DNA of 64,000 nucleotides from Burkholderiales bacterium (GTDB taxonomy: Bacteria; Pseudomonadota; Gammaproteobacteria; Burkholderiales; Casimicrobiaceae), in contig JAEUPL010000005.1 of the NCBI GenBank assembly GCA_016790165.1, positions 62,001 to 126,000 on the forward strand. The letters are read 5' to 3'. A program made the translations under genes and the position numbers. This document shows, piece by piece, positions 35,966 through 44,414 of the stretch. Position 1 is the first letter of the stretch, and each line of letters begins with the position of its first letter. The notes below the pieces were generated by a model. The model saw only the letters and a list, made by a program, of their open reading frames with translations. It did not search any database and had not been told where the DNA came from.

Positions 35966-36424
35966 TCACTCGCTGATCGGCTGAAGCACGCCTCGGAGGT
36001 ACTTGACGATGATCGTGCTGTCCGGCGGATAGTTGTCCAGTGCCACGGGCGTTAGTTGAGCCAGGATACAGAGCCACGTATCGCCGGCACGAACGTAGGT
36101 ATCCGTGTAGCAAGTCATCCCCAGCGTCTCCACGCCAGCCCGCACGCGAACCCACTTATTTGTGGCGCCAACGAGCGCAACACCGCCGTAAACGTCGATG
36201 CGTTGGTCCCGCATGTCCCAGTAGGTGATGACGTCTGGATCAAACCCGGTCGCCCACTGCTGCAGGTACGACCGGCGATCGATATGGTTGCCCGCACTGT
36301 AGATCGCCCGAAAGCCAGGATGAAGGATCGCGTCATGCGCTACGACGTCGTTGGTAACGAAATTGTGGATGAAGCGCCTATTGAGGGTGCTCAGTGCCTG
36401 GATATCAGTGGTACAAGTGTGCAT
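35966..36424 (-). CDS. NTF2/SnoaL-like domain protein
   Basis: This 152-residue single-domain protein looks like a DUF4440/SnoaL-type cone fold: ALSTLNRRFIHNFVTNDV helix, HPGFRAIYSAG, and strands in VALVGATNKWVRV and CYTDTYVRAGDTWLCILAQL. Such proteins include isomerases, hydrolases and pure ligand binders. No catalytic residue can be assigned. It lies convergent with gshA, with 106 bp between. Confidence 0.7.
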   Translation of the reverse strand: MHTCTTDIQALSTLNRRFIHNFVTNDVVAHDAILHPGFRAIYSAGNHIDRRSYLQQWATGFDPDVITYWDMRDQRIDVYGGVALVGATNKWVRVRAGVETLGMTCYTDTYVRAGDTWLCILAQLTPVALDNYPPDSTIIVKYLRGVLQPISE

Positions 36425-36529
36425 ATTGGAACGGCGCGGGGGGTGTGGAGCGATGAACGGAGAAGTCGGCAGACCGTACAGGTTTTCGCGCCTGTCCGCC
36501 CGACGACACGATTGATGCTCCGGTGGCTG

Positions 36530-36913
36530 CTATTTGACGTCAACGCCCAACCCCCGCATGATCGTTGGGGTGACGAGAGCGCCAATGACGGCCGATGGCG
36601 TACCCCAAAACATAACTGCGAAAGAGATCATCGATGGACTACCGCCGGAATAAGGGCGAACACAATCACTGTAGTGCGCCAGAACAAGCCAGGGCGCGAA
36701 CAGGGCGCATGCACCTATCGCGCGCAATGGATTCTTGAGGGTTACGGAGACGAGCGCAGGCAGAAGTGGGATGGCTACAAACGTTGAGGTTTCGAACAAC
36801 GAAGTGGCGACGTCGTGCCGATAGCATCCGAAGCTGTTGAGAGTCTCAACAACGAGCACCGCACCGACTGCGGCGGCTCCCGTTAGACGAACCTTGTTAC
36901 GCGAGATAACCAT
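36530..36913 (-). CDS. Small membrane protein, unknown
   Basis: This 127-residue protein has four probable hydrophobic segments (TGAAAVGAVLVVETL, FVAIPLLPALVSVTL, IGACALFAPWLVLAHY and a C-terminal ISFAVMFWGTPSAVIGAL). No family is recognised. It follows no obvious operon partner; the NTF2-like gene lies 105 bp downstream on the same strand. Confidence 0.55.
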   Translation of the reverse strand: MVISRNKVRLTGAAAVGAVLVVETLNSFGCYRHDVATSLFETSTFVAIPLLPALVSVTLKNPLRAIGACALFAPWLVLAHYSDCVRPYSGGSPSMISFAVMFWGTPSAVIGALVTPTIMRGLGVDVK

Positions 36914-37117
36914 AAGCGCGAACGTGTTCTCCCGGACACCATTGTGGCACCCAGGGGAAAGCCCGCGAGCGGGAATATGTTGGGGACGTTCACGCCGGCG
37001 CTCCCACGTTGGGTTTCGCTCTCATTCCAGGTGTCAACGTGACAACAAAACGCACATGCGGCGCCGCGTCGGCGTTGAACTGGCTCGGGGCGCACCATTG
37101 CAGCGACTGCTCGCGCG

Positions 37118-37128
37118 CCCCCCCCCCC
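37118..37128. other. Poly-C tract (11 C) in the gap upstream of the membrane-protein gene
   Basis: Eleven consecutive C residues lie 10 bp beyond the 3' end of mnmE in a 225-bp gap (36914-37138) that otherwise shows nothing I recognise. Such tracts are prone to slippage in vivo and to length errors in sequencing. It is outside any supported coding region. Confidence 0.6.
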
Positions 37129-37138
37129 ACAGTGGTGA

Positions 37139-38464
37139 CTACTTGCCAATGCAAAACCGGCTGAAGATTTCACCGAGCAAATCATCGGCCGTGAATTCGC
37201 CGGTGATGGCGCCGAGTGCTTCATGCGCGAGGCGCAGTTCTTCGGCGAACAGTTCGAGCGCGGCATGGTCGAGGTGTGTTGCAGCGGCCTCGATGTGCGC
37301 GAGTGCTTTGCGTAGCGCATCGACGTGCCGCTCACGGGCCATGAAGTGACCCGTTTCGCGGTAGTTGAAGCCAACGGCGTCGGCGATGGCCGCGGCCAGC
37401 AGATCGAGGCCGTCGCCCGTTTTGGCGGAGACCCAGAGCCCATCGTCGTCGCGGCGGGTGACACCGCCTGCAAGGTCCACCTTGTTGTGCACGATAAGGT
37501 GTGGCACCGTGCGCGGCAGTTCGGCGAGCAGTGACGGCGCCGGCGGCTGATCGCCTTCTACCAGCACCAGCGCCAGATCGGCATCGCGGATGGCAGCGCG
37601 GGTGCGCGCGATGCCCATCGCCTCGACCGGATCGCTGGTGTCGCGCAGGCCGGCGGTGTCGATCACCTCGGCAGGCAGGCCATTGATGCTGATCTGCGAG
37701 CGGACGGTGTCGCGAGTCGTACCTGCGATGGGAGTGACGATGGCGATGTCATCGCCCGCCAGCGCGTTGAGCAGGCTGGATTTGCCCACATTGGGCTCGC
37801 CCGCGAGCACGATGCGGACGCCGTCGTGCAACAGCTGCCCGCGCGCTGCCTCGCCGAGCACCTGCACCAGCGCATCGCGGGCGGCAGCAAGTTTGTCACG
37901 CGCACGCTCGGCCTCGATGAATTCGACCTCCTCCTCCGGAAAGTCAAGCGTTGCCTCGACGAACATACGCAGATGAATCAGGCGGTCCTGCAGCGTGCCG
38001 ATGCGTGCCGAGAACTCGCCAGTGAGCGAGCGCACGGCCGCGCGCGCAGCGCTCTCCGTGGCGGCGTCGATGACGTCTGCTACGGCCTCGGCCTGCGCGA
38101 GGTCGAGCTTGCCGTTGAGATAGGCGCGACGGGTGAATTCGCCCGGTTCCGCATGACGCGCGCCCAGCTCGATGCACCGCCGCACGAGCGATTGCAGAAC
38201 GAGCGGCGAACCGTGTGCGTGCAGCTCGAGCACGTCCTCGCCCGTGTATGACGCGGGCGCCGTGAAATAGAGCGCGATGCCGTCGTCGATGACCTGACCT
38301 GTTTCGTCGCGAAAACGGGTGTGCTGCACCGAGCGCGGCGCAAGTGCCCGTCCGGTGAGTGAATGCATCATCGCAGCGAGCGATTTGCCCGACACACGCA
38401 CAATGCCGACACCACCGCGCCCAGGTGGCGTGGCGATGGCGACAATGGTGTCCGGTGTGGTCAT
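37139..38464 (-). CDS. mnmE: tRNA modification GTPase MnmE
   Basis: With MnmG, MnmE makes the 5-carboxymethylaminomethyl modification of wobble uridines. It has 441 residues. The N-terminal folate-binding domain begins DTIVAIATPPGRGGVGIVRVSG. The embedded G domain has GEPNVGKSSLLNAL, DTAGLRDTSDP and NKVD, and the protein ends in the invariant FCIGK. ATG 38464 is the usual start; GTG 38476 is an alternative. It is the last gene of the rpmH-rnpA-yidD-yidC-mnmE series. Confidence 0.97.
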   Translation of the reverse strand: MTTPDTIVAIATPPGRGGVGIVRVSGKSLAAMMHSLTGRALAPRSVQHTRFRDETGQVIDDGIALYFTAPASYTGEDVLELHAHGSPLVLQSLVRRCIELGARHAEPGEFTRRAYLNGKLDLAQAEAVADVIDAATESAARAAVRSLTGEFSARIGTLQDRLIHLRMFVEATLDFPEEEVEFIEAERARDKLAAARDALVQVLGEAARGQLLHDGVRIVLAGEPNVGKSSLLNALAGDDIAIVTPIAGTTRDTVRSQISINGLPAEVIDTAGLRDTSDPVEAMGIARTRAAIRDADLALVLVEGDQPPAPSLLAELPRTVPHLIVHNKVDLAGGVTRRDDDGLWVSAKTGDGLDLLAAAIADAVGFNYRETGHFMARERHVDALRKALAHIEAAATHLDHAALELFAEELRLAHEALGAITGEFTADDLLGEIFSRFCIGK

Positions 38465-38557
38465 GCGCAGAAGCACTGAGTGTGGGTTGTGACTGCGCTT
38501 GGTGGTGTCGGCGTAGGCACGGTCGAGCCCGCACCTACGGGCAATGGCCCGTTCTGG

Positions 38558-40276
38558 TTAGCGTTTGGCCGCTGCCGTGGCCGCGGCGCTTTCCTTCTCC
38601 AACATGCGGTTAATCTGCCATTGTTGCGCGATCTGCAGAATGTTCGAAACCGTCCAGTAGAGCACCAGGCCCGCCGGGAAGAAGATGAACATCGCGGCAA
38701 ACGCCACCGGCATGTACTGCAACACCTTCTGCTGCAACGGGTCCATGCCCGGTGCGGGCGGCTGCATCTTCGATTGTGCGAAGGCAGTTATGCCATACAG
38801 GACGGGCAGGATGTAAAGCGGATCGGCGGCAGAAAGGTCCTTGATCCAGCCGATCCAGGGCGCATGACGCAACTCGACTGCTGCGCTCAGCACCCAGTAG
38901 AGGGCAATGAACACAGGAATCTGGATCAGGATGGGCAGACAACCGCCAAGCGGATTAATTTTTTCTTTCTTGTAGAGCTCCATCATGGCCTGATTGAGCT
39001 TCACGCGATCATCTGCGTAACGGGTCTGCAGCTCCTTCATTTTCGGGCCGACCAGCTTCATCTTGCCCATGCTGCGCCCCGCTGCGGCGTTGAGCGGATA
39101 GAACACCGCTTTGATGAGGACCGTCAGCAGCACGATCGCCCAACCCCAGTTCGCGACCAGGCCGTGGAACCAGCGCAGCAGCCAGAACATGGGCGCCGCG
39201 ATGAAGGCGAACACGCCATAGTCCACCACGCGATCAAGTTCCGGCGCGGCCGCCTTGAGCAAATCCTGCTCCTGCGGGCCGGCAAAAAGCGGCACGCTGA
39301 CCCGGGCGCTAGCGCCTGCGGCGATGTCGCCGAAGGGCGTCTTCAGGCCAGCAGTGTAGGCATCGCCTTCAACCTTGTTGACGAAGTACTCACGCGGCAT
39401 GCCCGCTTTGGGCAGCCAGACGTCGACGAAGTAGTGCTCGACCATGCCGATCCAGCCGTCGGTGAGACGCGTCGTCGGGATCCCGGGTTTGCCCTTTTCA
39501 ACGTCCTTGAAGTCAATCTTTTGATATTTCTTTTCGTCCGTGTACAGCACTGGCCCGTGGAAGGCACTGGCACCCATCGGGTTGTTGATGCCCGTTGACA
39601 CACTGTCACGCTGCACCTGGAAATAGGCCGTCGGCGAGATGGCCGCCGTGCCGCCATTGGTAACCTCGTGCGTCACGTCGATCACGTAACTACCGCGCTT
39701 GAACGTGTAGATCAGATCCGACTTGCCTCCGCCGCTGAGTGGTGTGGAGAGTCGCACCTCGAGCTGATTGTTGCTGCCGAGTGTGAGGTCGCCGGCCGGC
39801 TTGGAGTAGAGCGACAGGTGATTCGGCATGCCGGTGCCGAGCAGGCCCGACTGCGCGATGTGCTTGCGGTTGCCCGACTTCAGCAACACCAGATAGGGCT
39901 TTGATTTGTCCGCCGCGTCGCGGTGCTCCTTGAGCGCGACTTCCTCGATCACGCCGCCGAGTGTGTTGATCTTGACATCGAACAAATCGGTGCTGACCGT
40001 CACCACGTCGCCCGTCGTGCCACCCGCAGCCGCAGCAACCGGCGCGCTGGCGCTCGCCGCCGCTGACCCTGCAGCCGGTACGCTGCCGTTTGCGGCCGCG
40101 GGCGGTGTTCCCGCGTTCGTCGCTGAAGTCGTGGTGGGCACATCCGCCTTCTTGTCGGCTGCTGCCGTGACCGCGGCTGGCGGCTTGGGTGGTGCGTTTT
40201 CTTTTTGCCAGGCCTGGAACAGGAACACGCCGGACATGGCGAAGATGACGAACAGAACGAGTCGCTGGAAGTCCAT
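38558..40276 (-). CDS. yidC: Membrane protein insertase YidC
   Basis: YidC inserts and folds inner-membrane proteins. At 572 residues it is the Gram-negative type: an N-terminal helix (RLVLFVIFAMSGVFLFQAW), a Ala/Pro-rich linker, the periplasmic P1 domain, then five C-terminal helices containing GGCLPILIQIPVFIALYWVL. The protein ends in a basic tail. It is 13 bp downstream of yidD and 93 bp upstream of mnmE. Confidence 0.98.
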   Translation of the reverse strand: MDFQRLVLFVIFAMSGVFLFQAWQKENAPPKPPAAVTAAADKKADVPTTTSATNAGTPPAAANGSVPAAGSAAASASAPVAAAAGGTTGDVVTVSTDLFDVKINTLGGVIEEVALKEHRDAADKSKPYLVLLKSGNRKHIAQSGLLGTGMPNHLSLYSKPAGDLTLGSNNQLEVRLSTPLSGGGKSDLIYTFKRGSYVIDVTHEVTNGGTAAISPTAYFQVQRDSVSTGINNPMGASAFHGPVLYTDEKKYQKIDFKDVEKGKPGIPTTRLTDGWIGMVEHYFVDVWLPKAGMPREYFVNKVEGDAYTAGLKTPFGDIAAGASARVSVPLFAGPQEQDLLKAAAPELDRVVDYGVFAFIAAPMFWLLRWFHGLVANWGWAIVLLTVLIKAVFYPLNAAAGRSMGKMKLVGPKMKELQTRYADDRVKLNQAMMELYKKEKINPLGGCLPILIQIPVFIALYWVLSAAVELRHAPWIGWIKDLSAADPLYILPVLYGITAFAQSKMQPPAPGMDPLQQKVLQYMPVAFAAMFIFFPAGLVLYWTVSNILQIAQQWQINRMLEKESAAATAAAKR

Positions 40277-40289
40277 CTCGGGCTTTCAG

Positions 40290-40607
40290 TTAAGGGTTGG
40301 GAGAAAGGGGGGCGTCTGTACCGGAGCGGTGCGCCACGTCAGGCACCGGGTCATAGCCACCGGGATGCCAGGGATGACACTTGCCGAGTCGCCGGGCCCC
40401 CAGCGCAGTGCCACGCAGCACGCCATGCGTGCGAATCGCCTCGGCGGTGTACTCCGAACAGCTCGGGAAAAAACGGCAACGTGGTCCGAGCATCGGGCGA
40501 ATGCCGTATTGGTACGCCTTGATCAGCCCGAGCGCGGCGTGACCGAGAACGCTGGGCGCGGTTGACGGCGCGACGCCATCGCGGCTGGACGGGTGCTCAG
40601 CGCTCAC
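40290..40607 (-). CDS. yidD: Membrane protein insertion efficiency factor
   Basis: This 105-residue protein has the conserved core [31 protein letters not shown] and [14 protein letters not shown], with three conserved cysteines. It assists YidC-dependent insertion. Its GTG start overlaps the rnpA stop as GTGA, so the two are coupled. The N-terminal tail is slightly longer than usual. Confidence 0.95.
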   Translation of the reverse strand: MSAEHPSSRDGVAPSTAPSVLGHAALGLIKAYQYGIRPMLGPRCRFFPSCSEYTAEAIRTHGVLRGTALGARRLGKCHPWHPGGYDPVPDVAHRSGTDAPLSPNP

Positions 40608-41086
40608 GCTGCGCCTCGCGTTGCACCGGAGGCCGTCGGCCCCGCTGCAACGGTGGTGCCGCCGCGAACGGGCTGCACGCCGCGCTGATAGTCACGCCGG
40701 ATGTCACGTTCAAGAGCCTCCGCCCACTCGCCAAGCACGAGGTTGACATCTTTGGTCGAAACCGGCGCATTCAACCGCACCACATATTGCACTGGGGGTA
40801 ACTCGGCCTGTCGCACACGAAACTGTTCGCGAAGTCGGCGTTTGATGGCATTGCGCAGCACCGCCGTGCGAGCAAACTTTTTGCCGATCATCAAACCAAG
40901 CTGAGGACGCATGACCAAGGAGGAGACACCGCGGGCGGGTTCGTCTACACAGGCGGCGGGCGGCTCGGCGCTCCGGCGGTACACCCAGAGCAGGCGACCG
41001 CGCTGGGCGCGCGTTTTCAGCGCGCGAACGAAATCATCCGACTCGAGCAGTCGGGCGGCGCGCGGAAATGTCGCTCCCGCGGGCAC
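40604..41086 (-). CDS. rnpA: Ribonuclease P protein component
   Basis: RnpA binds RNase P RNA for 5' maturation of tRNA. The protein has 160 residues with [17 protein letters not shown] at the start and the RNR region [16 protein letters not shown]. It has a low-complexity C-terminal extension ([19 protein letters not shown]) not usual in the family. The start is GTG 41086. rpmH lies 49 bp upstream. Confidence 0.93.
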   Translation of the reverse strand: MPAGATFPRAARLLESDDFVRALKTRAQRGRLLWVYRRSAEPPAACVDEPARGVSSLVMRPQLGLMIGKKFARTAVLRNAIKRRLREQFRVRQAELPPVQYVVRLNAPVSTKDVNLVLGEWAEALERDIRRDYQRGVQPVRGGTTVAAGPTASGATRGAA

Positions 41087-41135
41087 AGCAATGCGACAAC
41101 CGGAAGCAGCGCAGGACGCGCCACAACGCGCCGGC

Positions 41136-41270
41136 TCAGGCCGACAGAACGGCGCGACCTTTGGCGCGGCGGGCGCTGATCACGCCACGGCCACCCTTGG
41201 TCTTCATGCGGGCGCGGAAGCCGTGGTTACGCTTGCGGCGGATGACGGAAGGCTGGAAAGTACGTTTCAT
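41136..41270 (-). CDS. rpmH: 50S ribosomal protein L34
   Basis: The 44-residue protein is unmistakable: [18 protein letters not shown] and [20 protein letters not shown]. It heads the rnpA-yidD-yidC-mnmE row. In most bacteria dnaA and the origin lie divergently upstream; here an EamA transporter gene on the same strand occupies that place. Confidence 0.98.
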   Translation of the reverse strand: MKRTFQPSVIRRKRNHGFRARMKTKGGRGVISARRAKGRAVLSA

Positions 41271-41370
41271 AGTAGTTGGGGCGATTTCTGTGACGCCAGC
41301 CCGCTGCCAACGGAAAAACCGGGCAGCCGGGCGTACCGCCACGACGCATGAAATTGCGAAAAAGCCTTGA

Positions 41371-41376
41371 ATTATA
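41371..41376 (-). promoter_or_regulatory. Probable rpmH promoter -10 box
   Basis: A perfect TATAAT on the minus strand lies 101 bp upstream of the rpmH ATG in the gap after the EamA gene. No good -35 hexamer is seen at 16-18 bp, so activation or an extended contact may be needed. The position is right for a strong ribosomal-protein promoter. Confidence 0.55.
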
Positions 41377-41381
41377 GCTTT

Positions 41382-42290
41382 TCACGGGCTTTGCCGAAAC
41401 TTTCCGGGCCTCAGTGCCGCAGAACCTGACCACCCGAGGGTCAGCCCCGTTCCTGCGAGCACCACCGCGCCACCCGCGAGCATGAGGCCGGTGACGCCCT
41501 CGCCGAGGAATACGGCGCCCCAGGCAATGGCAAACACGGGGATCAGAAAGGTCACAGTGGCGGCTTTTTGCCCGCCCAGCCGCGCGATCAGGCGGAAGTA
41601 GATGATCAGGGCGAAGGCGGTAGCCAGTACGGCCAGCAGGACGGCAGCGATCCACGCCGTCGCCGACGGCGTCGTTGCGGGCCAGTACGTCAGCACGAAC
41701 GGCAGCAGCATCAAGGCGCCGGTCGTCTGGCTGCCTGCAGCCACGCCCAGCGGTGATACGGCGGTCACTTTGCGCTTGGCGAAGTGAGTGGAAAAGCCGT
41801 ACGCCAGCGTCGCGACCAAGCCGGCGACGACGGCCAAGCCCGAGCCACCGGGCCTGAAATCGACTTTGCCCCAAGTCAGAATGACCATACCGACCACGCC
41901 CAACGCGAGCCCCAACCATTGCGCTGCAGACAAACCCGCGCGCAGCCAGACCAACCCGACAATGGCCGCCCACAATGGGGTGGATGCGTTGATCAGGGCG
42001 GTGAAACCGGCGCTGAGCGACAGCGTGGCGTACGCCAGCAAGGTGAACGGCAGCAGCGCATTGGTCACGCCAAGCACAGCCATCGGGCCTGCGTGCGCGG
42101 CGACGTTGGCCCAGCCGTCGCGCCCCTCGCGCAGCCACAGCAGCGGCAACAAGCACAGCGCGGCCAGCCCCGAGCGCAGCCCAATCAGTGCCAGCGGCCC
42201 GAACTCGGGTGTCGCGACGCGCAAGAGCAGGAACGACGCGCCCCAGATGGCCGACAGCAGCAGAAAGTCCATCACGTCGCTGCGGGTCAC
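41382..42290 (-). CDS. EamA/RhaT-family (DMT) transporter
   Basis: This 302-residue permease has about ten hydrophobic helices in two EamA repeats, for example LLLSAIWGASFLLLRVA at the start and VFAIAWGAVFLGEGVTG near the end. DMT proteins export or import metabolites. GTG 42290 overlaps the ogt stop as GTGA and gives a continuous protein; an ATG at 42272 also fits. The overlap chain ties it to the alkylation-repair genes upstream. The substrate is unknown. Confidence 0.88.
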   Translation of the reverse strand: MTRSDVMDFLLLSAIWGASFLLLRVATPEFGPLALIGLRSGLAALCLLPLLWLREGRDGWANVAAHAGPMAVLGVTNALLPFTLLAYATLSLSAGFTALINASTPLWAAIVGLVWLRAGLSAAQWLGLALGVVGMVILTWGKVDFRPGGSGLAVVAGLVATLAYGFSTHFAKRKVTAVSPLGVAAGSQTTGALMLLPFVLTYWPATTPSATAWIAAVLLAVLATAFALIIYFRLIARLGGQKAATVTFLIPVFAIAWGAVFLGEGVTGLMLAGGAVVLAGTGLTLGWSGSAALRPGKFRQSP

Positions 42291-42769
42291 AGAATGCCTT
42301 CCAGCTTGAGCAACAGCGCCTTGTTGTGCAAGCCGCCCGCGTAACCGGTCAAGGTGCCATTGGCGCCGATCACCCGGTGGCAAGGCACGATGATGGCAAT
42401 CGGGTTTTTTCCGTTCGCCGCCCCCACCGCGCGGACCGCCGCAGGTTGCCCGATCATGGCCGCCTGCTGACCATAGGTGCGTGTTTCGCCGAACGGGACT
42501 TTGGTGAGCGCCGTCCACACGCGCTTCTGGAAGTCGGTGCCCTTCGGCGCAAGCGGCACGCTGAAGGCGCGCAGCTTGCCGGCGAAGTAGGCGTCCAGTT
42601 CGCGGCGGGCCAGGTCAAACACGGGCAGCGCTTCGTCGCGCACCCAATCGTTGCCGACATCCGGCACGTACTTCCCGGCCGTCATCTGCAGGTGTGACAG
42701 GGCGATGCCATCGGAAACAAAAAGAATGTCGCCGACCGGCGCTTGATGGCGTGCGTAGTAAGTCGTCAT
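42287..42769 (-). CDS. ogt: Methylated-DNA-[protein]-cysteine S-methyltransferase
   Basis: This 160-residue suicide repair protein removes alkyl groups from O6-methylguanine. The acceptor cysteine is C130 in IIVPCHRVIG, and the DNA-binding helix region FGETRTYGQQAAMIG is present. It is the Ogt type without the Ada N-domain. Its ATG overlaps the stop of the ada-alkA gene (ATGA), and its stop overlaps the EamA start. Confidence 0.96.
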   Translation of the reverse strand: MTTYYARHQAPVGDILFVSDGIALSHLQMTAGKYVPDVGNDWVRDEALPVFDLARRELDAYFAGKLRAFSVPLAPKGTDFQKRVWTALTKVPFGETRTYGQQAAMIGQPAAVRAVGAANGKNPIAIIVPCHRVIGANGTLTGYAGGLHNKALLLKLEGIL

Positions 42770-44280
42770 GTTTTGCTTTCGTTTTCGGTGCCGGCGACGG
42801 GTTTCTCGAGTCGCCGCCAGGTGTGCAGGACTGCGTAGCTGCGCCACGGGCGCCACGCCTCGGCGATCGCGTCGGCTTGGCGCTGTCCCTTCACCGTGTT
42901 GGGCAAGTTCATCGCGTTGAGCAACGCTACGTCCTGCGGTGGCCACGCGTCGGGCCAGGCCAGCGCCCGCATCGCGATGTAGTGTGCGGTCCACGGCCCA
43001 ATACCCTTGATCGCACACAGTGCCGCGATGGTCTTCGCCGGATCGGCGCCGCCGGCGAGCGTCAGCTGGTCTTCGTTCATGGCGCGGGCGATGGCGATCA
43101 TTGCGTCCGCACGGGCCCCGACGATGCCCAGGCGACCGATGTCATCGCGCGTAAGGACCGCCACCCGTGACGGTTGCGGGAACGCCCGGGTCAGTGCGGC
43201 GAAAGGGCTCGTCACCGCCTCTCCAAAAGCGTCGACAAAGCGCGTGGCCAGCGTTCGCGCTGCCTTCACCGTCACCTGCTGGCCGAGCACGGCACGCATG
43301 GCGAGCTCAAAACCGTCAAATGCACCCGGCAGCCGGAGGCCCGGTGCGCCGTCGCTGAGCGGGCCCAGCGCAGAGACGATCTCGGCCGGGTCCGCCGCGA
43401 CGTCAAACACCTGCTTGGTGCGTGAGAGCACCCGCTGCGACGCCTTTGCCAGCGCCGCCGAAAAGCGCAGCTGCAGCGCGTCGCGGCGTGGCAGATGACT
43501 CACTTCAAGCCAGCCAGTCGTCGGCGCTGAGTCGCTAGCGAGCGGATGCGCAGGCGCCACGCGCACGATGCGGCGATACACCTCCCCATCCACCGACTCA
43601 ACGCCAGGAACAGCCCGCATCGCAAGGAAAGCCAGCAGGCGCGGCCAGTCATAGGGCGGCCGATACGGCAGCATAAACGTCAGCGCGGCAGACGCAGTAG
43701 TCTCTTCATCGCGTCCTTCCTTGCGCAGTCGTGTCGGGCTGAAGCCGTAACGTTCGGCGAACAGCGTATTCATGCGGCGCACACTGGTAAAGCCGCTTGC
43801 ATATGCCACGTCGGTGACGGGCAATGCGGTGTCAGTCAGCAACCGCTTGGCCAGCAGCAGGCGATGCGTCTGCGCATATTGCACTGGCGACACGCCGAAC
43901 TCATCGGCAAAGATGCGGCGCAAGTGGCGATCCGTGACGCCGACGCGCCGCGCGACCTGCGCAAGATCGACGTCGTTGGCGACACCGTCCTCAATCATTC
44001 GCGCCGCGCTGCGCGCCAGCTTTGCGCTCGCCTCGGTCGCGGCGAAGCCGGGTGCGAGCTCCGGCCGGCACTTCAGGCACGGCCGAAAGCCTGCCGCTTC
44101 GGCCGCTGCGGCGCTCGGATGAAACGTGCAGTTTTTCTGCTGCGGCAATCGCACCCGGCAGATCGGCCGGCAGTACACGCCGGTTGACGAGACGCCGACA
44201 AAGAAGCGGCCATCAAAGCGGGTGTCATGCGACTTCATCGCCTGATAACAGGCCTGCGCGGTGAGGTGGGCGAACTGCAT
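42766..44280 (-). CDS. Ada regulatory / AlkA glycosylase fusion
   Basis: This 504-residue fusion combines N-Ada, an AraC helix-turn-helix and a 3-methyladenine glycosylase. The N-Ada zinc cysteines are C37, C41, C68 and C71 (VYCRPICRVR, FRPCLKCRPE), with C37 equivalent to the methylphosphotriester acceptor. The AraC part spans residues ~95-190. The AlkA part has the helix-hairpin-helix IKGIGPWTAHYIAMRAL and catalytic D450 in PPQDVALL. It senses methylation, probably activates its own operon, and excises alkylated bases. ogt is coupled downstream. Confidence 0.94.
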   Translation of the reverse strand: MQFAHLTAQACYQAMKSHDTRFDGRFFVGVSSTGVYCRPICRVRLPQQKNCTFHPSAAAAEAAGFRPCLKCRPELAPGFAATEASAKLARSAARMIEDGVANDVDLAQVARRVGVTDRHLRRIFADEFGVSPVQYAQTHRLLLAKRLLTDTALPVTDVAYASGFTSVRRMNTLFAERYGFSPTRLRKEGRDEETTASAALTFMLPYRPPYDWPRLLAFLAMRAVPGVESVDGEVYRRIVRVAPAHPLASDSAPTTGWLEVSHLPRRDALQLRFSAALAKASQRVLSRTKQVFDVAADPAEIVSALGPLSDGAPGLRLPGAFDGFELAMRAVLGQQVTVKAARTLATRFVDAFGEAVTSPFAALTRAFPQPSRVAVLTRDDIGRLGIVGARADAMIAIARAMNEDQLTLAGGADPAKTIAALCAIKGIGPWTAHYIAMRALAWPDAWPPQDVALLNAMNLPNTVKGQRQADAIAEAWRPWRSYAVLHTWRRLEKPVAGTENESKT

Positions 44281-44333
44281 GGCGGCAGTGTAGCGACCGC
44301 GCGCCGCCCGGATGCGCCATTTTCGGACATCAA

Positions 44334-44358
44334 GATCGGTCCCTCCTGCTGACCGATC
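44334..44358. promoter_or_regulatory. 8-bp dyad between ada-alkA and pfpI
   Basis: The perfect inverted repeat GATCGGTC and GACCGATC is separated by 9 bp in the 134-bp divergent gap. It lies 53 bp upstream of the ada-alkA ATG and 56 bp upstream of the pfpI ATG. It could be an operator. It does not resemble the AAT-N6-GCAA Ada box of E. coli. Confidence 0.45.
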
Positions 44359-44414
44359 ATGCCGTTTTTGCCTGAGCGGTAGCGCCCGACCATCCGCCGC
44401 AGCACAATCACTGC

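Noticed and set aside
41271-41390. Possible replication origin upstream of rpmH
   Set aside because: No DnaA-box-like sequences, no AT-rich unwinding region and no dnaA gene are present.
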